Part shown: positions 16,341 through 26,017 of the stretch, piece by piece | Position numbering within the stretch: the stretch's first letter is position 1 | Layout of the letters: each line of letters starts with the position of its first letter | Assembly (NCBI RefSeq): GCF_001549985.1 | Contig: NZ_LROZ01000002.1 | Coordinates: 124,001-188,000, forward strand | Direction: 5' to 3' | Length of the DNA: 64,000 nucleotides | From: Myroides odoratus | GTDB lineage: Bacteria > Bacteroidota > Bacteroidia > Flavobacteriales > Flavobacteriaceae | Made by a program: the position numbers and the translations under genes | The notes under the pieces: model-generated | Told to the model about the DNA's origin: nothing | Database searches by the model: none | What the model saw: only the letters and a program-made list of their open reading frames with translations

Positions 16341-18101
16341 TTATCTTGAAATAAATTGATCTCTTTTTTCGGTGGCATCGGCAGCATTTTGCATCAGCTG
16401 TCGAACAAGAGGATTACTAATAAAATTACTTTCACAAAGTACAAATTCGGGATCTTTATCAGTATAATAGGATACCTTCATTGGTGTAGGACATTTAACT
16501 GACACCCCTTGGTTTGTTCCATAATACGTTCCTGCTGGTACTGATCCAGGTTCTTCAACTGGAATTGTGGCATTGGCATCCATCCACCAATCTATTCCCG
16601 ACCCACTTGCAGATGGTTCAGCATTCGCTAAATCAAAGGTATCCCCAGGGCACATTTTGCCATCGCTTAATACAGGTAAAGAAACTGCACCACAAATGTG
16701 TACTTCAGATGTATTTTCAAAGGTATATTGGCTGAAAGAACCATTTGCAGTTATATTATCAGACATACTACCAGAGGTTTGATGTCCTACATACCCGAAT
16801 CTAGCTGCACATTGTTTGATTAGTAAAGTCGTATGCCCTCCACTCTCTACCGCCATAAGATGATCACTCACATTTAATTGCTTCGGGTTGTAAGCACCTG
16901 TAGTAGTTCCTGGCATAAAAGTGGGAGGTATTGTATTGAAGGTGCCCCCTAACATTCCTCCTGAATTATTCCCCCAGGCCCATAATTTACCATCGTTCGT
17001 CAACACATTGATTGAAGCAGAATTAGTATAATGTTCTTGTGGACTAATCCACGCAATATTATTATTTATCATATAAGTTACTCCACCTACAACTGTAGAA
17101 GTAGTTACCTGATACCAACTATTACGATTCACATTCCCCCCATCTCCTAGCTGTCGAGATAAATTATCACCCAACGAAAAAAGTCTTCCATCGGTTGCTA
17201 AAAGGTAATAGGTCTTCCCAAGGCTACTACTAGTCATACCAATCATCTTAGGAGTTACGTCAACAGGAAGGGACATAAGAGTAGCAAATTTTCTATCAAC
17301 TGCTGCCGTATTATTTCCTAAACGAGTACCTAATCCCCACGTATATATTTTTCCTTGAGATGTGAGAGCCATAAAACTAGTGTAACACCCTCGCACAGCT
17401 ACAACATCTTCTAATGGTACACCAGGTCCCGTACTTACCCGATGCCATAAGCTATTATTTTGGGGCGTCTCTATTGCACCATCCCCGTACGAATTTCCAT
17501 TCGAAGTCAGTACCCAAGCTTGTCCATTACAAGTTACAATAGCCAATCCTAAAGTAGTTCCAAACATCATCTTTACTGCGGTTGGTTGTACCCCAGCCGG
17601 AAGCCCATCTGCTTTAGGTGATCCTCCGTTTACATTGTACGAACCAACAGATACTTTCCTAAAATTATTAACCAATACATTGGGAATATTCGCTGAGACT
17701 AAATGACCAGATGCTCCCCATATATAAAGTCCTTCCGTTGTTAAGGCTGCAAATTGATGTGAACCTCCTATTGCAAACCGCAAAACATCGCCTGTCAATT
17801 TATTTGCTCCCGTTCCATAATTTGTTCCATTAAGTTCAATTGGTGGCGCAATATCGGCTCCAGATTGTCCGATACTCTGCCCCCATACGCGAACTTTACC
17901 ATCGTATTCTCTAACCATCGTTGCGTGAAAACTACTCACCATATTGTCATATTCAATCGTATTGGGATCAGAGCTATTTAGATAGGTATTAGCATTGCAG
18001 ACTCCTTCTACACAATATTGAGCATATACCTGAAAATGAGTCCCTAAAAGGAAGGTCAACCAGACCCCAACTAAAAGAATATTTATTTGATAACGATTCA
18101 T
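16341..18101 (-). CDS. Secreted RCC1-like beta-propeller protein
   Basis: 586 residues with a signal peptide (about 1-28, ending in VYAQ). Residues 45-430 contain at least six RCC1-type blades, recognised by repeated W-G motifs such as GKVRVWGQS, EGLYIWGASG, GKIYTWGLGTRLG, GRLFSLGDN and GKLWAWGNN. The remaining about 150 residues contain an Ig-like segment typical of flavobacterial surface proteins (CPGDTFDLANAEPS). No recognisable type IX sorting domain at the C-terminus. The large repeat protein lies just upstream on the same strand; joint surface function is inferred. Confidence 0.8.
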   Translation of the reverse strand: MNRYQINILLVGVWLTFLLGTHFQVYAQYCVEGVCNANTYLNSSDPNTIEYDNMVSSFHATMVREYDGKVRVWGQSIGQSGADIAPPIELNGTNYGTGANKLTGDVLRFAIGGSHQFAALTTEGLYIWGASGHLVSANIPNVLVNNFRKVSVGSYNVNGGSPKADGLPAGVQPTAVKMMFGTTLGLAIVTCNGQAWVLTSNGNSYGDGAIETPQNNSLWHRVSTGPGVPLEDVVAVRGCYTSFMALTSQGKIYTWGLGTRLGNNTAAVDRKFATLMSLPVDVTPKMIGMTSSSLGKTYYLLATDGRLFSLGDNLSRQLGDGGNVNRNSWYQVTTSTVVGGVTYMINNNIAWISPQEHYTNSASINVLTNDGKLWAWGNNSGGMLGGTFNTIPPTFMPGTTTGAYNPKQLNVSDHLMAVESGGHTTLLIKQCAARFGYVGHQTSGSMSDNITANGSFSQYTFENTSEVHICGAVSLPVLSDGKMCPGDTFDLANAEPSASGSGIDWWMDANATIPVEEPGSVPAGTYYGTNQGVSVKCPTPMKVSYYTDKDPEFVLCESNFISNPLVRQLMQNAADATEKRDQFISR

Positions 18102-18206
18102 CTCTCTCTATTTTTAATTAAACTTCAAACCTTTATTTCTTCTTACTTATTGAATAAAAAAACAGCTGTTTCTTCGCTCAATATTCAAACTTCTGATATT
18201 TGGAGC

Positions 18207-21200
18207 TTACTTAATTACAAAGACAATATTCATATAAGAAGTAGCTTTTGCATTTCCGATAATATCATACGTCAATATGCCACTATCATCAATCTTCACA
18301 TTCGCTAATACACTCGTATCATAGTAAGTAACATAATAATCCAGTTGATTTTTTTGATAAACGACAATATCAGGTGATGAAGCTCCTGGGTTTTTAATTA
18401 AACCTCCTGTGTATGGCATACTTCCACCAGATGCCCCATGGGATATAAAATAGGTTGCATTGGCCTCTCCTACAGCTCCCCCTGTAAATTGGTTCACATA
18501 ATCTTGATACAAATCCCTCTTCAGTCCTACACCCATAGTTGATGTTGTAAAGATAACGGAAGGCATATAAAAGAAATTCGGTAACGCTTTGTAGACAACT
18601 TTTCCATTGTCTCCTGTAGCAGTAGGAACCATTCCTGCAGTTGAATTTTCAGCATTCATCTTGGCAGCCGTTACTGCCATATCCGCTAATTTAGCAGTAG
18701 TGATCCCGCCATTCGCTACTCGAACACTTGCAGGAGATAGCAATTTACCTGTTCCCTCTGTTGATGCATAGAATTCGATTCCCTCAGACACGGTTAGGTC
18801 CCCATTACCTACTAATGCTCGAACATCTAGATTTATAGTATCTTTTTTTTCATCTAAATAAGTCAATATACCTGTTGTTGTATTCATTCCTAGAGAAGTT
18901 AGCGTTTCATGGGTTTTTACTACTTCTGCTAAATCATACGTTTTTAACTCCCCTTCTTCATCCGTATAGGTTAAACTTCCGGCTGCTACATCCACGCCCA
19001 GAACCGTTAGCGTTTCATGGGTTTTCACTACTTCTGCTAAATCATGCGTTTTTAACTCCCCTTCTTCATCCGTATAGGTTAAGCTTCCAGCTGCTACATC
19101 CACGCCCAGAACCGTTACAGTTTCATGCGTTTTTACTACTTCTGCTAAATCATGGGTTTTTAACTCCCCTTCCTCATCCGTATAGGTTAAACTTCCGGCT
19201 GCTACATCCACACCCAGAACTGTTAGCGTTTCATGCGTTTTTACTACTTCTGCTAAATCATGGGTTTTTAGCTCCCCTTCCTCATCCGTATAGGTTAAGC
19301 TTCCGGCTGCTACATCCACGCCCAAAACCGTTACAGTTTCATGGGTTTTCACTACTTCTGCTAAATCATGCGTTTTTAGCTCCCCTTCTTCATCCGTATA
19401 GGTTAAGCTTCCAGCTGCTACATCCACGCCCAGAACCGTTACAGTTTCATGCGTTTTTACTACTTCTGCTAAATCATGGGTTTTTAACTCCCCTTCCTCA
19501 TCCGTATAGGTTAAACTTCCGGCTGCTACATCCACACCCAGAACTGTTAGCGTTTCATGCGTTTTTACTACTTCTGCTAAATCATGGGTTTTTAGCTCCC
19601 CTTCCTCATCCGTATAGGTTAAGCTTCCGGCTGCTACATCCACGCCCAGAACCGTTACAGTTTCATGGGTTTTCACTACTTCTGCTAAATCATGCGTTTT
19701 TAGCTCCCCTTCCTCATCCGTATAGGTTAAGCTTCCGGCTGCTACATCCACGCCCAAAACCGTTACAGTTTCATGGGTTTTCACTACTTCTGCTAAATCA
19801 TGCGTTTTTAGCTCCCCTTCCTCATCCGTATAGGTTAAGCTTCCGGCTGCTACATCCACGCCCAAAACCGTTACAGTTTCATGGGTTTTCACTACTTCTG
19901 CTAAATCATGCGTTTTTAGCTCCCCTTCCTCATCCGTATAGGTTAAGCTTCCGGCTGCTACATCCACGCCCAGCACTGTTACAGTTTCATGGGTTTTCAC
20001 TACATTCGCTAAATCAAAAGGGTTTGAATCTCCTTCTTCATCAACATAAGTCATTGTTCCAACAGGGATATTTAATTTAACAGCAGTAAGCGTTTCATGT
20101 GTTTTAACGACTTTCGCTAAGTCCATTCGTTTTGAATTTCTATTTTCATCAACATAAGTTAATGTCCCCACAGGAGTATTTAAGTCTACAGTAGTAAGCG
20201 TCTCAAAATTTTGAACAACATCTATTAAATTAATGTTGTTTACCCTCCCCTCTTCATCCGTATAGGTTAATTTACCTGTTGCAGCATCTACCCCTAGAGA
20301 CGTTACGGTTTCATGGATTTTGATTACTTCTGCCAAATTAAAATTCTTTGAATTTCCATGCTCATCCGTATACGTGAATGTACCAGCAGTAGCATTCATT
20401 CCTATAGAAGTCAATGTTTCATGCACTTTAACCACTGAAGCTAAGTCAAATGTTCTGGATCGTCCTTCTTCATCTACTTGGGTCAAAATACCTGAAGCAA
20501 TATTCAGTCCCAAAGAAGTCAAACTTTCGTGTGCTCGCACTACATCAACTAAATTAAAGGATTTCGAATCCCCGTGTTCATCTAGATAAGTTAAAGTTCC
20601 CGTAGCAGTATCAAGCGTTACAGAAGTTAAGGTTTCATGTGTCTTAATCATGTTTGCCAAATCCAAAACTTTTGAATCTCCTTGTTCATCTATATAAGTT
20701 ACATTGCCTGCAGTAACGTCCATACTTATTGAAGTCAACGTTTCAAAATTACGTACCACCTGACTTAAATCAACGGTTTGTTCGCTTGCCTGTTCATTCG
20801 TATAAGTAACTACGCCTGTTACAGGGTTATAATCGATTGTAGTAGGAATATTAATTAATTCCAATGGAATGCTTACCGTATTTCCATCGTTATCCGTTAA
20901 AACTAACTGATTATCAACAATAGTAAACGAAACATTCATCGTGTTTTTATCCGGTTCGACTAGTTGATCTGAACTACTCACACGAACCCATTTCGTTTTA
21001 TTCCAATAATAAAAACCAGGTATAATATCTCCTTGTGCTTCATTCGCATAAACTAATAAACTCTCGACATTTCCATTGTGTATAGTCGTCGTATCGGTTG
21101 TATTTTTTAATGCAATATTGGGAATAAGTAATCCTTTATCAGCAGACATTAAGGTCAATTCTGCTGATTTATTTGGTATCGCAGTACCTATTCCTACTTG

Positions 21201-21257
21201 ACTATAAGCTCCCCAAACTGCAATAAAAAAAGCCAGTGTAGTTAAGATCTTCTTCAT
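18207..21257 (-). CDS. Large secreted repeat protein with 36-residue tandem repeats
   Basis: 1016 residues with a signal peptide (about 1-20). The N-terminal part (QVGIGTAIPNKSAELTLMS) is typical of flavobacterial surface/tail-fibre-like proteins. Residues 167-814 are eighteen consecutive 36-residue repeats with the pattern hETlTxLgvd, then GxLTYxDEeG, then DLAEVVKT. The first seven and the last one are diverged; residues 419-778 are ten nearly identical copies. The C-terminal about 200 residues (GGITTAKLADMAVTAAKMNA onward) form a distinct non-repetitive tip. Likely a surface stalk or adhesin whose length can vary by recombination. Confidence 0.85.
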   Translation of the reverse strand: MKKILTTLAFFIAVWGAYSQVGIGTAIPNKSAELTLMSADKGLLIPNIALKNTTDTTTIHNGNVESLLVYANEAQGDIIPGFYYWNKTKWVRVSSSDQLVEPDKNTMNVSFTIVDNQLVLTDNDGNTVSIPLELINIPTTIDYNPVTGVVTYTNEQASEQTVDLSQVVRNFETLTSISMDVTAGNVTYIDEQGDSKVLDLANMIKTHETLTSVTLDTATGTLTYLDEHGDSKSFNLVDVVRAHESLTSLGLNIASGILTQVDEEGRSRTFDLASVVKVHETLTSIGMNATAGTFTYTDEHGNSKNFNLAEVIKIHETVTSLGVDAATGKLTYTDEEGRVNNINLIDVVQNFETLTTVDLNTPVGTLTYVDENRNSKRMDLAKVVKTHETLTAVKLNIPVGTMTYVDEEGDSNPFDLANVVKTHETVTVLGVDVAAGSLTYTDEEGELKTHDLAEVVKTHETVTVLGVDVAAGSLTYTDEEGELKTHDLAEVVKTHETVTVLGVDVAAGSLTYTDEEGELKTHDLAEVVKTHETVTVLGVDVAAGSLTYTDEEGELKTHDLAEVVKTHETLTVLGVDVAAGSLTYTDEEGELKTHDLAEVVKTHETVTVLGVDVAAGSLTYTDEEGELKTHDLAEVVKTHETVTVLGVDVAAGSLTYTDEEGELKTHDLAEVVKTHETLTVLGVDVAAGSLTYTDEEGELKTHDLAEVVKTHETVTVLGVDVAAGSLTYTDEEGELKTHDLAEVVKTHETLTVLGVDVAAGSLTYTDEEGELKTYDLAEVVKTHETLTSLGMNTTTGILTYLDEKKDTINLDVRALVGNGDLTVSEGIEFYASTEGTGKLLSPASVRVANGGITTAKLADMAVTAAKMNAENSTAGMVPTATGDNGKVVYKALPNFFYMPSVIFTTSTMGVGLKRDLYQDYVNQFTGGAVGEANATYFISHGASGGSMPYTGGLIKNPGASSPDIVVYQKNQLDYYVTYYDTSVLANVKIDDSGILTYDIIGNAKATSYMNIVFVIK
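18816..20759 (-). repeat. Eighteen 108-bp in-frame tandem repeats
   Basis: Each repeat is exactly 108 bp (36 codons), so gain or loss of units keeps the frame. Units 18924-20003 (ten copies) differ by only a few mostly synonymous bases. Outside this core the units are diverged, pointing to recent homogenisation or expansion of the core. Confidence 0.95.
19032..19679 (-). repeat. 324-bp higher-order duplication inside the 108-bp array
   Basis: Three-unit block 19032-19355 recurs at 19356-19679. The middle units (19140-19247 and 19464-19571) are identical, and the flanking pairs differ by single bases (for example AACTCC versus AGCTCC). Shared private variants (HETLT codon, CACACCCAG) mark the block. 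Confidence 0.85.
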
Positions 21258-21624
21258 AATACTTTGTTTTTTTATTAAAATTATCTAAAAAACGTTAACA
21301 AAATAAACAAACTATTAATTTTAACTATAAAATATAATAAATACTCAAATTGCACCCTTTTAAGTCAAGAAATAATCACAAAATGAAAGACCTGTATTCC
21401 ATGAATCAAGATTTACTCCTTCTCCCCTCTACCTTTAGTTTTTAATTCTTTACAACTTTTGACTTACTTCTACAAATAACACTGTCTTGTTTCACTTTAC
21501 ACCTAAAACAGCCCTTAAGTTGAACTTATTTCGATACCTTTACGACAATCAAAAGTGCCAATTAAAACGATTGATACTTCCAGGAGTGCGATAAAAAAAC
21601 GTTTTTTTTATCTCTATTGACCGT
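21258..21624. other. Long intergenic region upstream of repeat protein and osmC-like gene
   Basis: AT-rich region between divergent genes. No gene, terminator or strong inverted repeat seen. It should hold the promoter of the repeat-protein gene. Confidence 0.5.
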
Positions 21625-21632
21625 TATTTTTG
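21625..21632 (+). promoter_or_regulatory. Candidate -7 element of osmC-like gene
   Basis: TATTTTTG matches TAnnTTTG, 41 bp before the ATG at 21674. The -33 region is only T-rich. Confidence 0.45.
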
Positions 21633-21673
21633 TACTCATACAATAGTTGATAATACAACCAACACCACATTAG

Positions 21674-22147
21674 ATGAAAGAGCATCATTATCAATCACAA
21701 ATCGAGTGGACCGGAAATCAAGGTACAGGTACCGACCACTATACCCACTACGAGCGCAGTCACAGCATTCAAATTACAGGTAAACCCACACTAGAAGGAT
21801 CATCTGATCCTGCTTTTCGCGGAGATGCAACAAAGCACAATCCAGAAGATTTGTTTATTTCTTCTCTTTCCTCCTGTCACATGTTGTGGTATCTCCATTT
21901 TTGTTCCGTACACCAAGTTATTGTGGAAGCTTATACCGATACGGTTACTGGAATTATGATTGAAGAAAAGGATGGGAAAGGTCGATTCACAGCGGTGACC
22001 TTACATCCGGTAGTCACTGTTCAACATGAGGATATGGTTGAACAAGCCTTGGCCTTACACCAAAAAGCAAGTGAATTTTGCTTTATTGCCAATTCGGTGA
22101 ATTTTCCGGTTCAACATGTGCCTACGATAAAAGTAAGCGAAAAATAG
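21674..22147 (+). CDS. OsmC/Ohr-family peroxide-defence protein
   Basis: 157 residues, cytosolic. The family reduces organic hydroperoxides or related thiol-reactive compounds. The two family cysteines are present: the first in SLSSCHMLWYL, the second in ASEFCFIANSVNFPV. The N-terminal beta strands and the GDATKHNPEDLF loop also fit. Single-gene unit with its own promoter-like element and a shared downstream terminator. YhfA-like rather than Ohr-like subgroup is possible. Confidence 0.85.
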   Translation: MKEHHYQSQIEWTGNQGTGTDHYTHYERSHSIQITGKPTLEGSSDPAFRGDATKHNPEDLFISSLSSCHMLWYLHFCSVHQVIVEAYTDTVTGIMIEEKDGKGRFTAVTLHPVVTVQHEDMVEQALALHQKASEFCFIANSVNFPVQHVPTIKVSEK

Positions 22148-22218
22148 CCTAACCAATACATATGGGTACCCCATTGATTGGGACAATACTATTTTAAGAA
22201 TCCCCATAAGAATATACC

Positions 22219-22252
22219 AAAATAGCCCTCCAAAAAATGGAGGGCTATTTTA
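22219..22252. terminator. Bidirectional terminator
   Basis: AAAATAGCCCTCCA / TGGAGGGCTATTTT, a perfect 14-bp stem with an A-rich loop and flanking A/T runs, between two convergent genes. Confidence 0.9.
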
Positions 22253-22280
22253 TATACTTGTGTACTAAACTTAAATACGA

Positions 22281-23966
22281 TTATTTTTTAGCGGTTAAAT
22301 CGAGCGTAATTTTATTGATCCACAATTGTTGTCGATCTTTATTTTTTTCAAAATTCTGCAACATAAATGAAGTATCATACCCTACTTTTTTATTAAAATA
22401 GAGTTGACCATTGACATATACCTTTACGCGTTTCTTTATATCTACCATCTCAGGAGAAATGGCAAGGACCAAAGACTTTATACGAGATGTAGTCAAGTGA
22501 AATACATTGTCTTTATACTGTGCAACAACCTTACCTGATGCACGAGGGAAATCAAACGCATCTTGGTCTACTGTTTCAGCTTTTAGTTTATCTTCTTCAT
22601 TGTAACTCAACCAGGTTGTAATTTTAAAATTCAATGGTTGATGCCCATCGGCTTTAGGACGAAGGGTATCTAGTTTCATCTCTTGTAACCAATCGATACT
22701 GCCATTTGCCTCATCATCAAACTCCCAAGTCAAGGTTGATGGAAACGCTTTTCGCTTTCTTTGATTTAAATCATCAAACAAAATTTGATACGCGGGTTCA
22801 GATTCATCAAACGCAGGAAACCAATGTGGAAATCCCTTATATCGATATTCCTTGTAATCTGCTCCGAGGCGTTGCATCAAAGCTGTAAAATCATCATTCG
22901 CTTGTGGTGGATAATAGTAATCTTCATCCGTTGAAAAACTTAAGAAAGAACGGTTTTTTATATTCTCCACAAACGTGCCTCCTGTATGTACTTTTGGCTG
23001 TGTATTAAATCCATAAAACCCTGCAAAAGGTGTCGCATTTTTCATCAAATAAGAAAAAACTCCTGTTGCTCCATTGGAATGCCCAGCTAGGAATACGCGA
23101 TTATCATCCACATGAATCACTTCTTTAATCTGCTTTAATATACTTGGAATCATAAAGAAACCCGCATCAGTAGTCATCCAATTATACGCTTTATTAGCAC
23201 GAGGAAATACGAGAATCACCTCATACTCCTCTGCATATTTAGTGTAAAAACGATTCCAACCGCTCAAGTTCATTTCTGCAGTTTGAAATTCCAGCAACGG
23301 ACTGTATCGAACGGCTCCATGTAAAAAGAACAACAACGGATAAGCTTTCGCTGGATTGTAATTTTTAGGTAGGTGAATATAATACGATGTCTTGGTGGTA
23401 TCATTTAATTGAAAACCAATCGAATAATCACGTTGGTCTTTGGGTAAATAAGGGGTATCCGCTTTAATTTTCTCGTATAGTTTTTTGCCCTCCCTTATAC
23501 CAGAAAAATCCTGTTTTTTCGTTTGAAGAAACGCATCTTCTTCTTTCTGTAGGGCAATATTGAGCTGTTTTTTTCGCTTTGTTGCTTCTGCTACGAGTAC
23601 CTTCCAACGGGAATCTGCTAGGAGGTTTTTACATTCATCAGTGGCATCTTCATGTATAATATTCATCCATCCAGGAAATCCATTGCTGTCTTTTTTGTCT
23701 CCAAGGAGTTGATTTAAGTACGTGAATGCAAGGTCCTTTTCTTGAAGTGTCGAAGCTAAAACAGCTCCTTCATATAAATCATCTACAGCAATACTATCGG
23801 GGAATTGTGTAAACGCTTTTTGATAAAACAATAAGGCTTGCTTGCTACTCGTTTCCTCTTCTTTTTCCACTAAAGCTTCTGCTTGCTCAATCCATTGTGT
23901 ATAAGTGTCTTGTGCCACAACAACAGTACTACAACAACAGACGATCCAAATAAGATAATATTTCAT
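22281..23966 (-). CDS. Secreted alpha/beta-hydrolase (esterase) with helical N-terminal region
   Basis: 561 residues with a signal peptide (about 1-18). Residues 20-130 are helical, TPR-like. The hydrolase core (about 190-400) shows the oxyanion region YPLLFFLHGAV, the nucleophile elbow GHSNG and a late His in GFPHWFPAFD. This matches the PHB-depolymerase/feruloyl-esterase-like group of secreted esterases. The last 150 residues look like a beta-rich accessory domain (VYVNGQLYFNKKV). Substrate unknown; probably a periplasmic or outer-surface esterase. Confidence 0.78.
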   Translation of the reverse strand: MKYYLIWIVCCCSTVVVAQDTYTQWIEQAEALVEKEEETSSKQALLFYQKAFTQFPDSIAVDDLYEGAVLASTLQEKDLAFTYLNQLLGDKKDSNGFPGWMNIIHEDATDECKNLLADSRWKVLVAEATKRKKQLNIALQKEEDAFLQTKKQDFSGIREGKKLYEKIKADTPYLPKDQRDYSIGFQLNDTTKTSYYIHLPKNYNPAKAYPLLFFLHGAVRYSPLLEFQTAEMNLSGWNRFYTKYAEEYEVILVFPRANKAYNWMTTDAGFFMIPSILKQIKEVIHVDDNRVFLAGHSNGATGVFSYLMKNATPFAGFYGFNTQPKVHTGGTFVENIKNRSFLSFSTDEDYYYPPQANDDFTALMQRLGADYKEYRYKGFPHWFPAFDESEPAYQILFDDLNQRKRKAFPSTLTWEFDDEANGSIDWLQEMKLDTLRPKADGHQPLNFKITTWLSYNEEDKLKAETVDQDAFDFPRASGKVVAQYKDNVFHLTTSRIKSLVLAISPEMVDIKKRVKVYVNGQLYFNKKVGYDTSFMLQNFEKNKDRQQLWINKITLDLTAKK

Positions 23967-24187
23967 TTTTGGGGTTGTTTGAGGCTAAGATACTTAACTT
24001 TTACGAATTAGTGCAAATCTGCTTTTCTTTTCTACAAGAGCATAGTGACTAACACCTAATACTATACTGATAAGAAGTTTCTTTGGATAATCTCTTGGAT
24101 AAATTGTGTTTTAATGATATCTTTCCTATCGGATTTTCTTATCCTAGTTTTTTTTTATTCCTTTCAGTAACACCGCTTTTATACACG

Positions 24188-24535
24188 ATGAATGCACTTT
24201 TAAAATTTGACCGAGAAGAGAAACAACTACGAGAACAATTAGCTAAACTACCTCGGACAAAATGGAATGCCCTATTTCCCATTCCCTTTTTTGTACTTTG
24301 TGCTTTCTTAATACCTGGAATTCCTTCAAAAGGCGGTCGTTCTTCTATGGCTGAAACTATGGGCTATTGGGAAGCCTTTACTGCTATGGCCATAGTGTTT
24401 AGTTTAGTACTTCCTTTTATGATTTATTCCCACATTCAAAAAGTCAATGAAGAGATGCTCGATATAGAACGAAAACTCATTCGATTAAAATACAAGCGAA
24501 AAGAATTGGAGACCTCTCAATCTTCTAGCTTATAA
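24188..24535 (+). CDS. Small membrane protein with two helices
   Basis: 115 residues from the first ATG (24188); a TTG at 24083 would extend it with an unlikely hydrophobic head. Two hydrophobic segments (about 30-46 and 62-85) lie between charged, coiled-coil-prone ends (REEKQLREQLAKL; EEMLDIERKLIRLKYKRKEL). Role unknown. Confidence 0.5.
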   Translation: MNALLKFDREEKQLREQLAKLPRTKWNALFPIPFFVLCAFLIPGIPSKGGRSSMAETMGYWEAFTAMAIVFSLVLPFMIYSHIQKVNEEMLDIERKLIRLKYKRKELETSQSSSL

Positions 24536-24702
24536 CCAAAACCCTCTGATCTATATCTATTGGAAATGCGCAGAAATCTTTGAATTAGAAGAGAAAGACA
24601 TCGAAATTCAAAATAAAGATTTATTTATTGTCTTTTTAAAGAGACCGAAAAGAGAGGAAAGAAAAACGCTAAACCGAAGTAGATATCCTATAAAACAGCC
24701 TA

Positions 24703-25581
24703 TTATTTTTTCAATTTAGCAAAAAATACAAGTGCAAAACAAAGTGCAAGCGAAAGTCCCAATGCAACAAAAAACCAAAGCAATTGATTTTGTATACGCG
24801 ATTCAAATCGTTCAAAGTGCGGTTTAAAAATAAGCACTTCATCAACATTCTTATGCCCAAGATTAGCTAAAGCTGCTGCGTATTTCCCTCTGTCTTTTGC
24901 TTTGTCTAATCCTTCTATAAAAGTAAAACTTCGAAAGTTTGTTCCCTTGAATTCACTTTGAACTTCTCGTATAAACCGTTGGTAAATCAAATTTAATTGC
25001 TGATCATTCTTAGGATTACCCGTGTTTCTTTTATAAGAAACACACAACCAATACGTATGCTTCATAGTTGATTGATCCGAATAGCGCTTAACTATTGGAA
25101 ATACAGCGTATGCTCGAAAAAGCAAATCATAACTTGTCTTTCCCGACGCTTTTATTTCGGTATACCATCCTACCTTCTGGGTATCAAGATGATAGCGATT
25201 AACGGTATAATATTTGGATTTTGGTTCCTTATCTACTTGGGTAATATCTTCCAACGTTGTCAATTTACCCATTGTCTTATCGAGATAATTTTGTGCAATC
25301 ATCGTTGGTGCAATCATCGCAATACTAAAAAGAACACAATAAAAGTCCAACATTTTATCCTGTTTAAACTGCAATTGTTTCAATCTTGGACGCAACATAA
25401 AAAACACTGCAATTGGGGGTACCACTATAGGCAGAAAAAACAAATACACATCTTCGCGTACAGGCAAATCTCCTACTATAAACAACAACCAATGTAGAAA
25501 AGAAAGCCCAACAATAACGAGTAAAGTAAGCTTTACCATAGGAAAGAAAATCAAGCGTATCCCTTTTGTTAAATCATTCAT
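24703..25581 (-). CDS. Membrane protein, possibly an isolated rhomboid-associated domain
   Basis: 292 residues. Three hydrophobic segments near the N-terminus (about 15-36, 44-62, 82-98), a soluble middle, and a C-terminal anchor (about 265-287). The opening and the APTMIAQNYLDKTMGKL segment resemble, from memory, the N-terminal region of some Bacteroidota rhomboid proteases; here no rhomboid GxSx core follows. That likeness is unverified. It could equally be an uncharacterised membrane family. Confidence 0.5.
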   Translation of the reverse strand: MNDLTKGIRLIFFPMVKLTLLVIVGLSFLHWLLFIVGDLPVREDVYLFFLPIVVPPIAVFFMLRPRLKQLQFKQDKMLDFYCVLFSIAMIAPTMIAQNYLDKTMGKLTTLEDITQVDKEPKSKYYTVNRYHLDTQKVGWYTEIKASGKTSYDLLFRAYAVFPIVKRYSDQSTMKHTYWLCVSYKRNTGNPKNDQQLNLIYQRFIREVQSEFKGTNFRSFTFIEGLDKAKDRGKYAAALANLGHKNVDEVLIFKPHFERFESRIQNQLLWFFVALGLSLALCFALVFFAKLKK

Positions 25582-26017
25582 TGTATCGCGCCTTGCATAG
25601 ATTTATACTATATAGGATACGAAACTAAACGGATTAAGTGACTTATCACAATAAATCAAGCTTCATTTTTAAAATGCAGTTCAATCTCATCAATACAAAA
25701 CAATATTATATTCAAATAATAATCAATTATTATAATAATTATTCAAACAAACAGGTATTTTTAATAAAAATCCTATTGTTTGTGATTATTTTTTGTACTA
25801 CTTTTAAACAACAAAATCAGATCAATCAACTCGTGATTGATCTGATGTACAACATCATTGAATTCTCAAATGATGAGCAATAACCAACATCATACCGTTT
25901 GTAAAACGTCATTTTTCTAGTTGAAAGAGACATATAGACAAGCACCTACATCCAAAAGGCTTTCATAAACAAAAGCAATACAAGTATTATTTATTAACAT
26001 TTTAATTTTTTTAAACC
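25582..26017. other. AT-rich region upstream of peptide gene
   Basis: Contains a perfect 12-bp stem-loop (25817-25845) and a very AT-rich 81-codon frame (25638-25883) with one hydrophobic stretch, which I do not accept as a gene. It should also hold the peptide-gene promoter; no clean TAnnTTTG was found. Confidence 0.5.
25817..25845. other. Perfect 12-bp stem-loop
   Basis: TCAGATCAATCA, 5-nt loop, TGATTGATCTGA. No T-run follows on either strand, so it is not a typical terminator; it may be an operator or a structured leader. Confidence 0.7.

Noticed and set aside
18875..20080. 401-residue frame antisense to the 36-residue repeat array
   Set aside because: The 108-bp unit is a multiple of three and stop-free on the other strand, so the long frame is a by-product of the sense repeats.
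25638..25883. 81-residue AT-rich frame upstream of the peptide gene
   Set aside because: Composition is that of untranslated AT-rich DNA; it contains a perfect hairpin and has no ribosome-binding context. An immunity role was considered but has no support.
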